In this document: piece after piece, positions 8,301-20,200 of the stretch
Layout: each line of letters starts with the position of its first letter
How positions within the stretch are numbered: position 1 is the stretch's first letter
Origin: Astur gentilis
Taxonomy: Eukaryota; Chordata; Aves; Accipitriformes; Accipitridae
DNA length: 64,000 nt
Assembly (NCBI RefSeq): GCF_929443795.1
Contig: NC_064881.1
Span: 12,841,040 to 12,905,039, forward strand
Direction: 5' to 3'
Made by a program: the position numbers and the translations under genes
Notes under the pieces: model-generated
Database searches by the model: none
The model's input: the letters and a program-made list of their open reading frames with translations, nothing else
Told to the model about the DNA's origin: nothing

Positions 8301-11300
8301 AGAGCGATCGAGAAGACAAGGTCTGTGGTTTGAAAATATTGGAATTTCACAAGTATGGGTAGATTTGTCTTATTTTCACAATTTTGGTGGTCAGGAACAA
8401 CACAGGTAGGAAGGAACCAGATAGAGGCAAGACCCTAAGCGCTTCTGCAAGGTTCCCAACGCCAGCAGCTGGGGCAGCTCGCTGCTCTGCTCCCTTTGAC
8501 AGCCTGCAGAACTGGCGTAGGGCGATGGTGCTGATGCCTGCCTGGCCACCTCTTGTTTGTAGAGGGCTCTGCCTCAGCCGTGCTAAGCTGCGTTTCTTTG
8601 ACTGTCAGAAGCCACCTTCTATTTCCAGCCCCACATTATTTCTAGTGGTTTATATTTATTTGATCTTCTTTCAGCATTGTCCTTGAGTTTAAAGAGCTGT
8701 TTTCCCCTTCCTGGTGTGTTTCTGGGGTGGGATTGTTCTCCCTAGTCCTCATTCTGCTGAAGTGAACAAGCTGTGCCCTTCAGCTTTCTGTCTTGAGATG
8801 GGCCCTTTTCATGTAAATGTTCTGCTCTGCATTTGCTGTACTTGGAGTTCATCATTTCTGGGCATGAGTGATGGGAAGAGTACACAGTATGTTGGTTGAA
8901 ATTTCATTAGGGCATTAATGCATAATTATCTCCCCTGGAGGAGGAAGACACCTCAATTTATACCTCCTCAGATCTCATTTGCCTTTCCTAATGCGGCAGT
9001 ACATCGATGTCACGCACCCGTCTGGTAACTGAGATACGGCTAGGTCTTTATCCTTCAGAACTAATACAAAATCCGGTACTGTTATTGTATGGAAATTGCA
9101 CTTTCTGCCACCTGCTAGTCTTTACATCAGCTATCTGACTCAGATTGAGGACACTCAAATGAATGTTTGGATTTTCAGAAACAAATCCATGCAAGCCAAA
9201 GACATAGCTCTTGCGTCTAACCAGTGTATGTGAGAAGAGAATCAGGCTCTCTGTTTGTGCAGTAATATCAGCCAACTTTGTAAGTGAACTCTCAAGAGAA
9301 GAGGTAGACATTTTAAAAATCTTCCCAGTGGGTATATTTATGTTAGCATGTGAGGGATCTGCATTTGGAGCAATGAGCAAATTGCTATGCCGCTGAATCA
9401 ACAGGGATGCTATACAGTTTGTTCCTAAGATGGCTAGGGAAGCACTGACTAACTCCAGAGGCGACACATTCAGTGCTGCTTCTGCTGTAAAGATGCTCTC
9501 TACAAGCAGAGCTTTTTGTGATGGACATCATCAGATTAGTCCTCTGGGTCAGTTACTGACCCTCGGCTCTGCCATCGTTTATTGGCTTGCACTCCAATAG
9601 TCAGCATGGCGTGATGGGACAGACAGCCCAGTAGCCTCCTGATTATTCCTCCTGCAGCGTACGTCCCTGGGCTGACTGACTCCTGCTTTCATCGCTCTGC
9701 ACATGAGCATCCATGCTCAGCCTGCCCACTCAGCTACTCAGTCTGTCATGTCCTTCATTACTCTGTTTAATGTGATTTATTGTGTTTAATCTGGTCATGA
9801 TGAAAACCCAGCCAGTGTCAGAATCTCCCTGTGTACAGAGGTGTAGATAATCCCTGTGGATAAGATACAGACTATAACAGGAAAAGATGAAGGATGAGGT
9901 AAGAGTAAAGCATATAAAAGGACCAAATAAAAGGCATGTAAATTCTGTCTAGGAAAGGAATAACAGGGAGGGTTATTTTACAGTGGCTAAGTCTTACGGC
10001 TGCTGGTGGGGACCAGGGAAGAGGAAAAGATGGAAAGAGATCGGGTGTGAAATGCATAGGTGCAAGGACAGCATAAGAGAGAGGAGAAGTACCTGTGCAC
10101 AGCCAGCACTGGGCAGAAGAAGCCCAGCCGTGGCTGTGGGAAGTGCTACAGATATTCAGCACTCTTTGGTTCATCTGCTTTTCCGTATGCTCTGTCATTT
10201 CAGCCATTGGCCTTGTCCTGGTCCTTACCCTGCATCCTTACAGAAGTTGTATGTGTGTCCCCAGGGCCCGGCAGAGTGGGAAGAAGGTCCCAGCCGGACT
10301 CTCGTTTTACCCTTTTCTCACTAGGTGTAGCAGTGCCTGCTACACAGAGTCCTCCTTCCTCCTGAAAGATGCTAATATTCACAGAGAATGAGTAGTAATA
10401 CAAGGAAGGAGTAATTAAGAAAATATTCCTTGAAGAGCTCACTTTTCCCAGTGTCAGCAGATGAAAGCTCTGTAATTTCCAGTCTGAGTTCAATTTTGTA
10501 TGGGGAAAGTATTCTTTGTGGAGAGAGGATGAAAACAGGCGATAATTTGGAAAATTTTGACAAAATACTACACAGCAAAAACTACATAAGGGAAATTACT
10601 CACTGTAGGAGTGGAGGATAATATTTCCTCAGCAACTGAGGACCGAAAAACAAAGAAATAGGGAGGCATAAAAAGAAAGAGAACACTTTTCACAGCAGTA
10701 AAGAGGGTAACTTGTTGTTCCCTACTAACTTTATAATAAAAAAGTCCTGGTGTTGATAAAAGCTTTGGCACGTATATAATCCAGAATTACTACAGACGCT
10801 TTTTATCTGTCATCAAAATACACCAGCGAAAAGAAACCTGTTTGAGTGACAGTAGTGCTTGCAGCCCCAAGGGCCCTGTTGTCCTACAGCTTGCCCAGAC
10901 TCCCAGACTTAAGCTAGAACAAGGTGAAGCCAAGATAAAATCATTTTCATTTTACTGATTGAGAACGCAATTTGAATGACTTTACAAAGTTTTGCCAAAA
11001 GTGGGCAGCCGAGTTAGAAACTGAATCTGTCTCTCTTGGATTTTACATCAGTATTTTTACTGCAGGACCAGCTTTCCTTTCCAAACGCTACTCATAGTGC
11101 TAATCAAGCTGCTACAAAATCATTAAATGAAGATGGATTTACGGAACTATGAAATAAACATGCTGTTAGCACTCCAAGCAACCCTTCTCACAACACAGAG
11201 CCTTTTTGATAGAATTGAAATGAGGAACAGAGAATGTAAACCAGCATGTTGATTATTTTCTTCAGCTCAGTGCAAAAGGTCACAGCGTTTCTAAAGACCA

Positions 11301-14300
11301 AGCCGTCAGGTTCCATTTAGCTCAGTGAAATGGGCTTCATTTTTAATGGGAACATATATAACTGATATCAGAGCTGAGAAAGGCATTGCAGGTCAACTCT
11401 CCTATACGTAACTTATCAAAGTAATTTAGAGACATGAGTTATTAATCTATAGATACAAGTTATGCATTGCTACTTTTTAAATATCTTTATTAAATTATGT
11501 CTAATGTAAGCAGAGAGGAACTGTAATACAGAGAGACGCTCAATGTACTGTTGGTATGGCATTGCCCAAAATGTACCTTTACAGGACAGAGATGTTACAG
11601 TGCTTCCCATATCTCTGTATATCCCTTAATATACATCTAGGTGTATCATTTAAGACATGAAGAAATAAGAACAGTACCAGTGATGCCGACATTTCTGCTC
11701 ACAGCTGCTGAAGACAATCTTGTATGAAGAACTGGAATGATAAACTTTTCATCTCAGACAAAGCTGCGTCTTCTTAGTAATAATTTTGCCCTTGAACAAA
11801 TTACACCTTTTTTAGAAGGCAAAACCACGCGCTGATGTAGTGGTGATAAGGAGATGTTTTCACTGAAAGAGCAATGACCGCTACTGTCCCTGTCTCATGG
11901 CTGATGTCGTGCAGCTTTCTAAGGGGGGAGGAGGTTTCACACTACTTTCTCCGAGTGTGACATGCATTCAGTATAAGCATACAACAAATACCATTTTTGG
12001 TGCATTTGTTTACCTGCGATTGTATCAGACAAGATAAGATTGAAGCAGAGAAGTTTATACTGTTCTGTGGAGATACATGGAGATACACTTTATTACATGC
12101 TTCTCTTTCTCACAGGCACATGAGTATGTGCGCTCAAAGACTTCTGAGCTCAGGCCTGAACTGCAGTAAGTAGAATGTGCTGCAGGGTAAGTAGAACAAA
12201 CTGTACAAAATCTGTATTTGTTATAAAAGCATTATGCTGCTCATTTCCACAGAGGCCATGGGAGGGGTATTTCCAATAAAATAAGAAGAAAACAGGGTGC
12301 TTGGTAGCAAAATACATTGTGATGGAATCCAGGCACAGTGATTATTATTTAAGACAATAACTACTCCACATGAGTGGAGTGATTTATCCTCATTTTTTTA
12401 ATTAAGAAAACTCAACCATGAATTACAAAGGAAGTATTAGGTTCCATCTATGAAAAGGATTGCAGTGTCTAATGCATATGTGGAAGGATTAGCTGAAAAT
12501 TGTAAATGAGAGATTTTGATCGCTTCAGTCGTATTAAGAAAAACAAACAAGCAGAGTCAAATAATGTATCTGAAGTGCAAGCTTCAACTATTTTCCCACT
12601 ATTCACATTCATACAGCAGAATTTTGGAGATTTTCCCCAGTTCCAGCCTCACATTTTCATTGCTAGTATTTTATTGCCCAGTTGGGGAGTGCTGTGTTCA
12701 CACTTTAGCACAACATTCAAAACAAGTTGTTTTTGCAGACTGGAGATGGAAGGAGAGCCTGATGCATTACATGTAGACAGGGTAAAGGCTGGCTGGATGC
12801 CCTGCTGCGCTCCTTGGGGGGCTCAGCTTGGTGCTACAGGGCAGGCAGAGGTGACTTGAAACTCCCATAGTTTGGGCAGTTCAGAAATGTAATTTAAAAT
12901 GCTGTCGGTGGTTGCTGTGATTTCCAGCGGCCCAACAAGGAGTGTTTTACAGCCGAGCACTGAGCTCTCTTCTTCCCGCTCCCACCACGGCCTGAGCACG
13001 ACCTCTCTTGCACCATCTCCGGGCCATGAAGGCAGTGGCGAAGGGCCATGTGTGCTCTCCTTCTTCTGCTCTTACACTGGAAGGATTCCCCAGAGGTGAT
13101 CCGGATAGCAATGAGGGTCATACTTCATTCTGTTACGCCTCTTCTGGAAAGTCCCTCATCCACACTGGGGATCTGTCTGCCTTACCGCCTGCTGTGGCTG
13201 TAGCCCACAGCCCGTGTGCAAGCAGGATGGAGCCTCTTGTGCTCTTACAACATACCTTGGTCTAATGGTGGGCTAAATTCCTCAGCTGCAAAGGCAACTT
13301 TATGCTCATTGATGGTAGAATTCACTCTAGATTAGCAACAGCCACAGTTGTAATCCCTGTGGAATTGCAAATATTAAACACATGACGTTTACACAAAAAA
13401 TGGACTGGGAAAGGTGTATAAAGCACAGGGTTCTCACAAGCACCGTGTGAGAGGTCCACCATTTTTCTTTCAATGTAAATGATTTTCAGTTGCTTTACAT
13501 GACTTGGGACTTCAGTTATGTTCCAGAAAGTGTTTTCCATAGGAAGGAATTCCATAGGAAACTGGAGGTTTAATTAAACAAGTCACCTAGCTAGGACAGA
13601 GAAGAAGATGCTGACATAAGAAAACATCCTAAGAGCTTTTGAAAATGAAATAAGTAACATTATTATCACATTCCTTCATTTTACACATATTTGGCCTGTT
13701 CCACTGGCTATTGTTTATACTTCTTTGCTCTTTGTATTTCTATTAAAAAACCTGGAAACTGAATTCTGACCTTTCCCTTCTCAGTTTACCAGGCTACATT
13801 CCTTTTCTTTAAAGCTGCTTGCTTTATACTTGAAAGTCGTTTCATTTCTCCTACTGCATAATTGAACACTCCAGAAACTAAAAAGCAACCTCAGCCAGCT
13901 GAGCCCTTATTGCTTTTCCTGTACAGAACTGGTGAAAACATTTCATGAAAGTTGAAGCTGTGAATTTGACTGGGGCCCATTTAACCTGAAGATTGAATTT
14001 ATGCAGAAGCTGAGAAGGTTCTGAATGATTTTGGAAGCAGAAGAGTTGTCACATTGAGCGAAAATGTGGGTACAGTGGCAGTGCATAGTAAAGGAGAACG
14101 ACAGGTGTGGTAAAATGTTTTGATTATTTTGGGACAACATACATGTATTGGAGGAGACTGGCGTGTGGTTGACTCCTTTCCCACCTTCCAGAGATACATC
14201 TCGCATTTTGGTTGTTATATGGCCTTGCTGTCACGATACGTAGCTTTTCCTTTGTCAGTTTGAAAGCTTATAAAACCAGGGTGCCAACCACTGTTAAGGA

Positions 14301-15643
14301 GGAGGTATAATACAAGGTTTGTTTTTAATATGAAAGTGGTCAGAATGACATTGTCATACAGCTAACCAGCGCGGTCATGTCTTTTGTAGTTCTGCCAAAA
14401 GCTTTCTGTGTCACCTCAAAGTGGTGAATTCACCACTTCCCTCTAATGTAATGTAAATGCTATCAGTTATGACCTGATAATACCTGGCTTGGCAGCATTT
14501 TGCTAGACAAAGCAATTGATGGTCTTTCATAGCCTTTGACTGAGTTCATTCAAAGTATCAGGTATCTCTAGGACAGGACTAAAATATCAGATCTTTTAGA
14601 CTTTTAACTTAGTGATTTGGACTACCTTTGGAGTGTCCCTTGTCTACACTGGTACCCTAGGATTTAATCAGCTGATGTGTTCAGACGCATCTAAGGTAAA
14701 CAGACTGGTGTGTGCTAAGTTTTCAGAAAAAAAAAAAAAGACATAGAATATAAAATAATGCAAATCTCACAATACTAAAATACTAATACATTTTAGGCAG
14801 AAATAACTTGTACTTCAACTTACTCAAGTGCAGCAGGACTGAGGAAATAATTCACAGAGAAGAAAAATTGAGTCTAGGATGGGGTAGAATGGAGAAAGTC
14901 ACAGTTGTGAAGTTTTTAAGAGATTAGGCTAGTTTATGTCATAAAATGTTCCTCAAGCTAATTATCTTCCTCTGACTTTTCTGCTGTTGCCTGGTGTGTA
15001 TTTGCTGCTTCTCTGCAGGAAGCAGTGCTGGTCAGTGGCTGAGGCACTCTCCACCTGCTTCCAAGACCATCCTAATAACTGCCTTGTCACCTCACCCAGA
15101 TCTTCAGGATGAGATGGAGTTTTATCATGGGACACAATGACTAGAGATAAATCATTTACTGAAATGAGGACTACTCTCCAAAAATGCAGCAGCAAAGTTT
15201 CTGTGCTACGAAGTCGACTAAAGTGCTCTGCTATTTTCTTGTGGCAATAAATGAAATGACTCATTTGTCTAATCATCCTGTTTTTTATGACTGAACTAGG
15301 CTGCAATTTCTAGAATATTTAGGATTGGTGTATATTTTGTGCTAAAACTGGATGTAATGTGTGTGCCAACAGAGTGATGCCAGAATTTGGAGGACCTTTA
15401 TTGGTGTTTTTCTGCTGGTTCTTTTCATGTCGGTTTAGTTTTGAAAAGCAGTAAGCTTGTTATTCAAAAGACTGCAAAAATAAATATTAATGAATATCTT
15501 TAAAATGATAGCAAACTAAATGATATGGCAAAAATAATCGGCATCTGTATTGCCTGTTTAACTGATCAAAATATCACTGCAAACCAACAGAAGGAATTGG
15601 GAGGCTTTCGAGGAGGTCAGGGTGCTTCCAGGCAAGGGTGTAT
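8301..15643. other. Gene-free region upstream of PENK
   Basis: AT-rich DNA with no recognisable host gene. The longest open frame is 139 codons on the minus strand at 9048-9467. It has no domain I recognise and no convincing splice or start context. A moderately GC-rich patch lies near 12760-13270. There is no clear LINE or LTR signature. Upstream enhancers of PENK could lie here, but none can be marked from this sequence alone. Confidence 0.55.
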
Positions 15644-15870
15644 TGGCTTTGTGTGGCAAGGTTTTTAGTAGCCGGGGAGGGTGGGGTGGGTGTCACAGGG
15701 TTGGCTTCTGTGAGAAGCTGCTGGAAGCTTCCCCTGTGTTTGAGAGAGCCAATACCAGCCGGCTCTAAGATGGACCCGCCGCTGGCCAAGGCCAAGCCCA
15801 TCAGTGATAGTGGTAACGCCTCTGGGAGAACAGATTTAAGAAGGAAAAAGTTGCTGGGACAGACAGAAAC
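15644..15870 (+). mobile_element. Partial LTR, same family as the solo LTR at 16198
   Basis: Closely matches the first 230 or so bases of the LTR at 16198 in the same orientation. Both begin TGG-TTTGTGTGGCAAGG, share GGCTTCTGTGAGAAGCTGC and continue through AGAACAGATTTAAGA to an AGAAAC end point near 15870. Beyond that the similarity stops, so the R/U5 part and minisatellite are missing. It is a 5' LTR end truncated on its 3' side. The first copy has an expanded GGGGTGGG patch. Confidence 0.8.
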
Positions 15871-16191
15871 GGCATTCTATTCCCATTAAATTTCCACTGA
15901 GTCAAGACTGTCATCTGTGCCATACAGGTGCAGAAGAAGCCTGGCTACAGCTAATAGTCCCATCCTCAGTAAGACCCCAAGTAATTCTGTAGTATCTTCT
16001 CCAGATTGGTTCTCCCTTGTTTTTAGGAGACTTCTGCATTAAAAACACATTTCTTCTAAAGTTGGTATTATGTTATAATGTTTTGAAACAAATCTCATAG
16101 GAAAACCTCTAAGGCCTTTATAATGTAACCTGTACAGCTACACCATCTCATGTTCATTTCTGTTACTTAAAGGTCCTACAAGACTCTATGA
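15871..16191. other. Spacer with a weak CR1-tail remnant
   Basis: 321 bp between the two related LTR copies. Near 16172-16197 it has AGGTCCTACAAGACTCTATGACTCTAT, given here only as the pattern AGGTCC...CTATGACTCTAT. This resembles the 3' end and octamer tail of a bird CR1. The solo LTR inserted exactly there. The remainder has no recognisable content. Confidence 0.4.
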
Positions 16192-16197
16192 CTCTAT
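16192..16197. repeat. Target-site duplication, 5' copy (CTCTAT)
   Basis: CTCTAT directly before the LTR start at 16198, repeated exactly at 17263-17268 directly after its end. A 6-bp duplication is typical of class II (beta/alpha-like, ERVK) retroviral integration. Confidence 0.85.
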
Positions 16198-17262
16198 TGG
16201 GTTTGTGTGGCAAGGTTTTGGTAGTGGGGGGGCTACAGGGATGGCTTCTGTGAGAAGCTGCTGGAAGCTTCCCCTATATCTGACAGAGCCAATACCAGCC
16301 AGCTCCAAGATGGACCCAAGCCGCTGACCAAGGCCGAGCCCTTCAGCGACGGTGGTAGCACCTCTGTGAGAACAGATTTAAGACAGGGGAAAAGAGTTGC
16401 TGTGGCACAGAAACTGCAGCTGGAGAGAGGAGTGAGAACATGTGAGGGAAACAACCCTGCAGACCCCAAGGTCAGTGAAGAAGGAGGGGGAGGAGATGCT
16501 CCAGGCGCCGGAGCAGAGATTCCCCCGCAGCCCGTGGGGAAGGCCATGGTGAGGCAGGCTGTCCCCCTGCAGCCCAGGGAGGTCCACGGTGGAGCAGATA
16601 TCCACCTGCAGCCCAGGGAGGAGGCCACTCCGGAGCAGATGGGTTCCTGAAGGAGGCTGTGACCCCATGGGAAGCCCACACTGGAGCAGGTTTTCTGGCA
16701 GGACTTGTGACCTAGTGGGGGACCCACGATGGAGCAGTGTGCTCCTGAAGGACTCCACCCCGTGGAAAGGACCCATGCTGGAGCAGTTTGTGAAGAAGTG
16801 CAGCCCGTGGGAAGGACCCACGTTGGAGAAGTTCATGGAGGACTGTATCCCATGGAGGGACCCCAAACTGGAGCAGGGGAAGAGTGTGAGGAGTCCTGCC
16901 CCTGAGGAGGATGAAGTGGCAGAAGTAATGTGTGATAAACTGACCATAAACCCTATTCCCCGTCCCCCTGCACTGCTGTGGGGGATTAGGTAGAGAATCC
17001 GGGAGTGAAGTTGTGCCCAGAAAGAAGGGAGGGGTGGAGGGAAGGCGTTTTGAGGTTTGGTTTTATTTCTCATTACCCTTCTCTGGTTGACTGGTAATAA
17101 ATTAAGTTAATTTTCCCCAAGCTGAGTCTGTTTTGCCCATGATGATAATTGGTGAGTGATCTCTCCTGTCCTTATCTCGACCCATGAGTCCTTTGTTATA
17201 TTTTCTCTCCTCCGTCCAGCTGAGGCCTTGGCAGCTGGGTCCAGCCAGGGTCAACCCACCAC
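16198..17262 (+). mobile_element. Solo LTR of an endogenous retrovirus (class II-like)
   Basis: 1065-bp element that begins TGGGTTTGTGTGG and ends CAGGGTCAACCCACCAC, flanked by perfect CTCTAT repeats. It has a GC-rich body with an internal minisatellite, a polyadenylation hexamer AATAAA at 17096-17101 after TGGTAATAAATTAAG, and a U5-like tail. No gag, pol or env follows, so recombination between the two LTRs of a provirus has left a single copy. The terminal dinucleotide looks like AC rather than the usual CA, perhaps from a lost final A. The open frames on both strands (up to 231 codons on the minus strand) are products of the GC-rich repeats and are not genes. Confidence 0.85.
16591..16876 (+). 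repeat. Degenerate 41-51 bp minisatellite inside the LTR
   Basis: GGAGCAG or a one-base variant recurs at 16591, 16632, 16683, 16731, 16780, 16825 and 16870, with spacings of 41, 51, 48, 49, 45 and 45 bp. Most units also contain a CC(C/A)(G/A)TGG...GGACCCA block. In one plus-strand frame this gives a repeated W-x-GP-x-LE pattern, which I take to be incidental. Confidence 0.8.
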
Positions 17263-17268
17263 CTCTAT
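17263..17268. repeat. Target-site duplication, 3' copy (CTCTAT)
   Basis: Exact match to 16192-16197 on the far side of the solo LTR. It fixes the element boundaries and shows a single integration event. Confidence 0.85.
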
Positions 17269-20200
17269 CACCTGTCTGGTTGTTCACATCTTGGCTTCAG
17301 CACTTGGGGATAGAGTGACGTGTTGTCACACAGCTGCTTTGTTTCCCTTTGAAGATGGGATTTATAAAGTAATTCCCATAAGAGCTGACTGTCATTTTGA
17401 GCCTTAGCCCATTGTTTTTACCCCTGTTTAGGCAGTGCAGAAAGTTATGGGATTACCTGCAGGTGGTGGAGGAGTCCTGTGTCAGGTTTCATCACTGATA
17501 CAATATGCAGGCTGGTTGCCTTCTAAATGTTTGAGATGTCAAGTTTTTTCTCCATGGTACATTTCGGTTTTTGTTAGGACAACGATGGGACCTCTGACAG
17601 CACTCAGCAGTCGAGCTTCTGTTTCTTCTGTTAAGACCATGTATGAACTCAGGAACAGTTGCAGATGGGATGCCCAACATGACTTGCATGCATGTAAACC
17701 TACTGAAAGGATTTGTGAAGTAAACTAACTATAAAACAGTAGACTATGACCATGAATCAGTAAACTCTAAGTATAAATTTAAAGCTCAAAGTTAGAGCTC
17801 ATGAAGGAAAATGTCAGACTAAATACTTCATTAACGTAATTTCCAATTTTTTCAAAATGAAGTGCTTGTGGAGGTCTGCTAGACAGATACAGTTCCAGTG
17901 ATTTCTGCTTTATCTTGTGTGCAGACTTATTGTCTTCTGGATGTTTGATGCCCTCCAGGTTCTCTATGTCCAAGCTGGAGCTCCCTGTCTTTGTGGTGGG
18001 CCATGGCCAAATGAACATCTTCTCTGATTAGTTCTTATGAAGAATGGAGCTGCAGCAACAGAAAACAGAGATGGGAGAAAGTATAAGACACAGCATGTTT
18101 TTCAATATTGCCGGTTATTTTATATTACGGCGAAAATCTTCCACCCATCATCAGGTTCAGTCTGGTATCCATGTTTGTATTATCCTTTGTCATGGGCCAT
18201 TGAAAGGTGTTTTGGAGGGCAGAAGTGGTTGCTCTCTTTTTTGCATAGTCTGAATGTGCAGTTGAGTCCAAGAAAATATTTACCAATCCATTTTAATAAA
18301 AATGTGCTCTACGGGGAGATAACCCAGTGTTTGAAATCCAGGGTTGGTGCTTTGGGCCTGGCTTGCCTTGGCTGCTTAACTGTGATGAACCCCACTGACC
18401 ACTTCTGAATCTCAGTGTTTTGAGTCAAAATCACATCTTCCTCTCTCCCATAAGCTACCTGCCTTCTCTGCTAATGTTTGCAGGAGTGTATATTTTCTAT
18501 TTCACATCTCCAGAGTTTTCCATCAAAAAGTTAGACAACAGCACGCGAATTGAAATCTAATGACTGGAAGACCCTTTATGGATTATCATAGTCTGTAAGC
18601 TAACAAGGAGAAAAATGAAAACAAAGGCAGGTCAATTCAGTGTTAATTTATTTGACATCTGTGGCTTAGGTATTATTTATAAGAATATTTGGTAGTGCAA
18701 TACAGTAATTGTATTGTTGCATATCTGTTCAAAAAAGGAAACTGTAATGTGAGACATTGCAAATACTCAGCAAAATGGGTTGAGAATAATAGAGGAGATA
18801 TAAGTTTTAATTTTCTAAAGGATGAGTACATTTTTAATTCATCAGATATGGATTAATTAGTTTTCTCATATCAAAATTGCAATAAAAATGCTAAATTAAA
18901 TATAAGTAGTATGAAGCAACATGAAGTTCAAAGAAAGGTGGTGACTTTACCTCTTAATAATGTCTTCAGTTAAAAGTTTAATTAAATTATAACTTGGAGC
19001 TTCCTCACAAGGTTACCACTATAAATGTGCAGAATCCAGTAATGTCCACTAATGCACACAGAGAGATGAATAGTGCGTGTATTTTTCAGGGTGAGAAACT
19101 TCCTGTAAGCCTTCCTCTCTGAAAGAAAACTATAATCAAACTGAATCTGGTATTTTCAAACATATTTTACAAACGCAGAATTAATGTCATCCTGTAAACC
19201 CCTTCATTTAACTTTTGCAGTAGTTTATGGCTAATTTATATGTGGCTATATGATACTCAGTTCCAGGAGGCCGATTTAAAACAGAGGTTCTGTTTTAATC
19301 ACGTACTCCCTCCTTGATCTTGTGAAAAGAAACTCTCCACTTTGTTTGAGTTGTGATTAGTATCTATCGTGCAGTTAGCCGAGTTACAAATTAGAACATA
19401 TGAAAGTTGTGGGGGAATAGTATCTGAAGTGCAGTGATCTAAGTATTAAATAATTACTGCTTTTATGGATCATTGCTTCTTGAACATTAACTTAAAATAG
19501 AAAGCAATTACAATGTGTTACATAAAAGAAACTCATGGCATTAGTACCATGATAATATTTACTCTCCAGGTTACTTTTCCTTTTTGTTCCACCTTTTCTG
19601 AGCGTGAGGAAGGGTTACAGGTAATTTACTGTGCTGGGTAATCCTGGCTTCTTGAGTGTCCCCCAAATACCAGCATTTAACTCTCTCTTTAATAAAATAA
19701 CCCATGAAATCATGAGAGATTTTCAGTGCTCCAGCTTTCCCTGCCTTTTCAGAGCAATATCCTTGCCTGATCTTAGTTAATCTCTACCAAAGAATTAAGA
19801 TCCCCCGCCTCAGACCCATGAGGAATAATTTCATGGCAGAGGAGTACAAAGTATACCCTTTAGAAATGTAGTGCCAATATCTTGGCTGGTCCAAATTCAT
19901 GTAGCTACAGTGATAGCATATTTTGTATTCTAGATGAAGTTCAAAACTACTTTTCCTTGTCTGCGTGTCCTGTACTCATGTTAATATTTTTCCAGTCTGC
20001 CAGTTTTTATGGCACTGATTGTTTTAGTTGCTATGCATAATTTGATTTAATTCCATTACAGACAATGATTTATAACTGCTTTATTATAAAGAAAAACAGT
20101 CAGAAAAGAAGAAGATAGATGCATGACTGTGAGCAGACATTAAACTGAGATAACATCTGATGTACTTTTCAGGAAAACCTTTCAATGTAATGAAGTGCTT

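Noticed and set aside
9048..9467. 139-codon minus-strand frame
   Set aside because: No domain, no family resemblance, no convincing splice sites. Its length is compatible with chance in 64 kb, so I left it out as a gene.
16233..17073. Overlapping frames up to 231 codons inside the solo LTR
   Set aside because: They read through the LTR and its minisatellite on both strands, with no viral or host domain.
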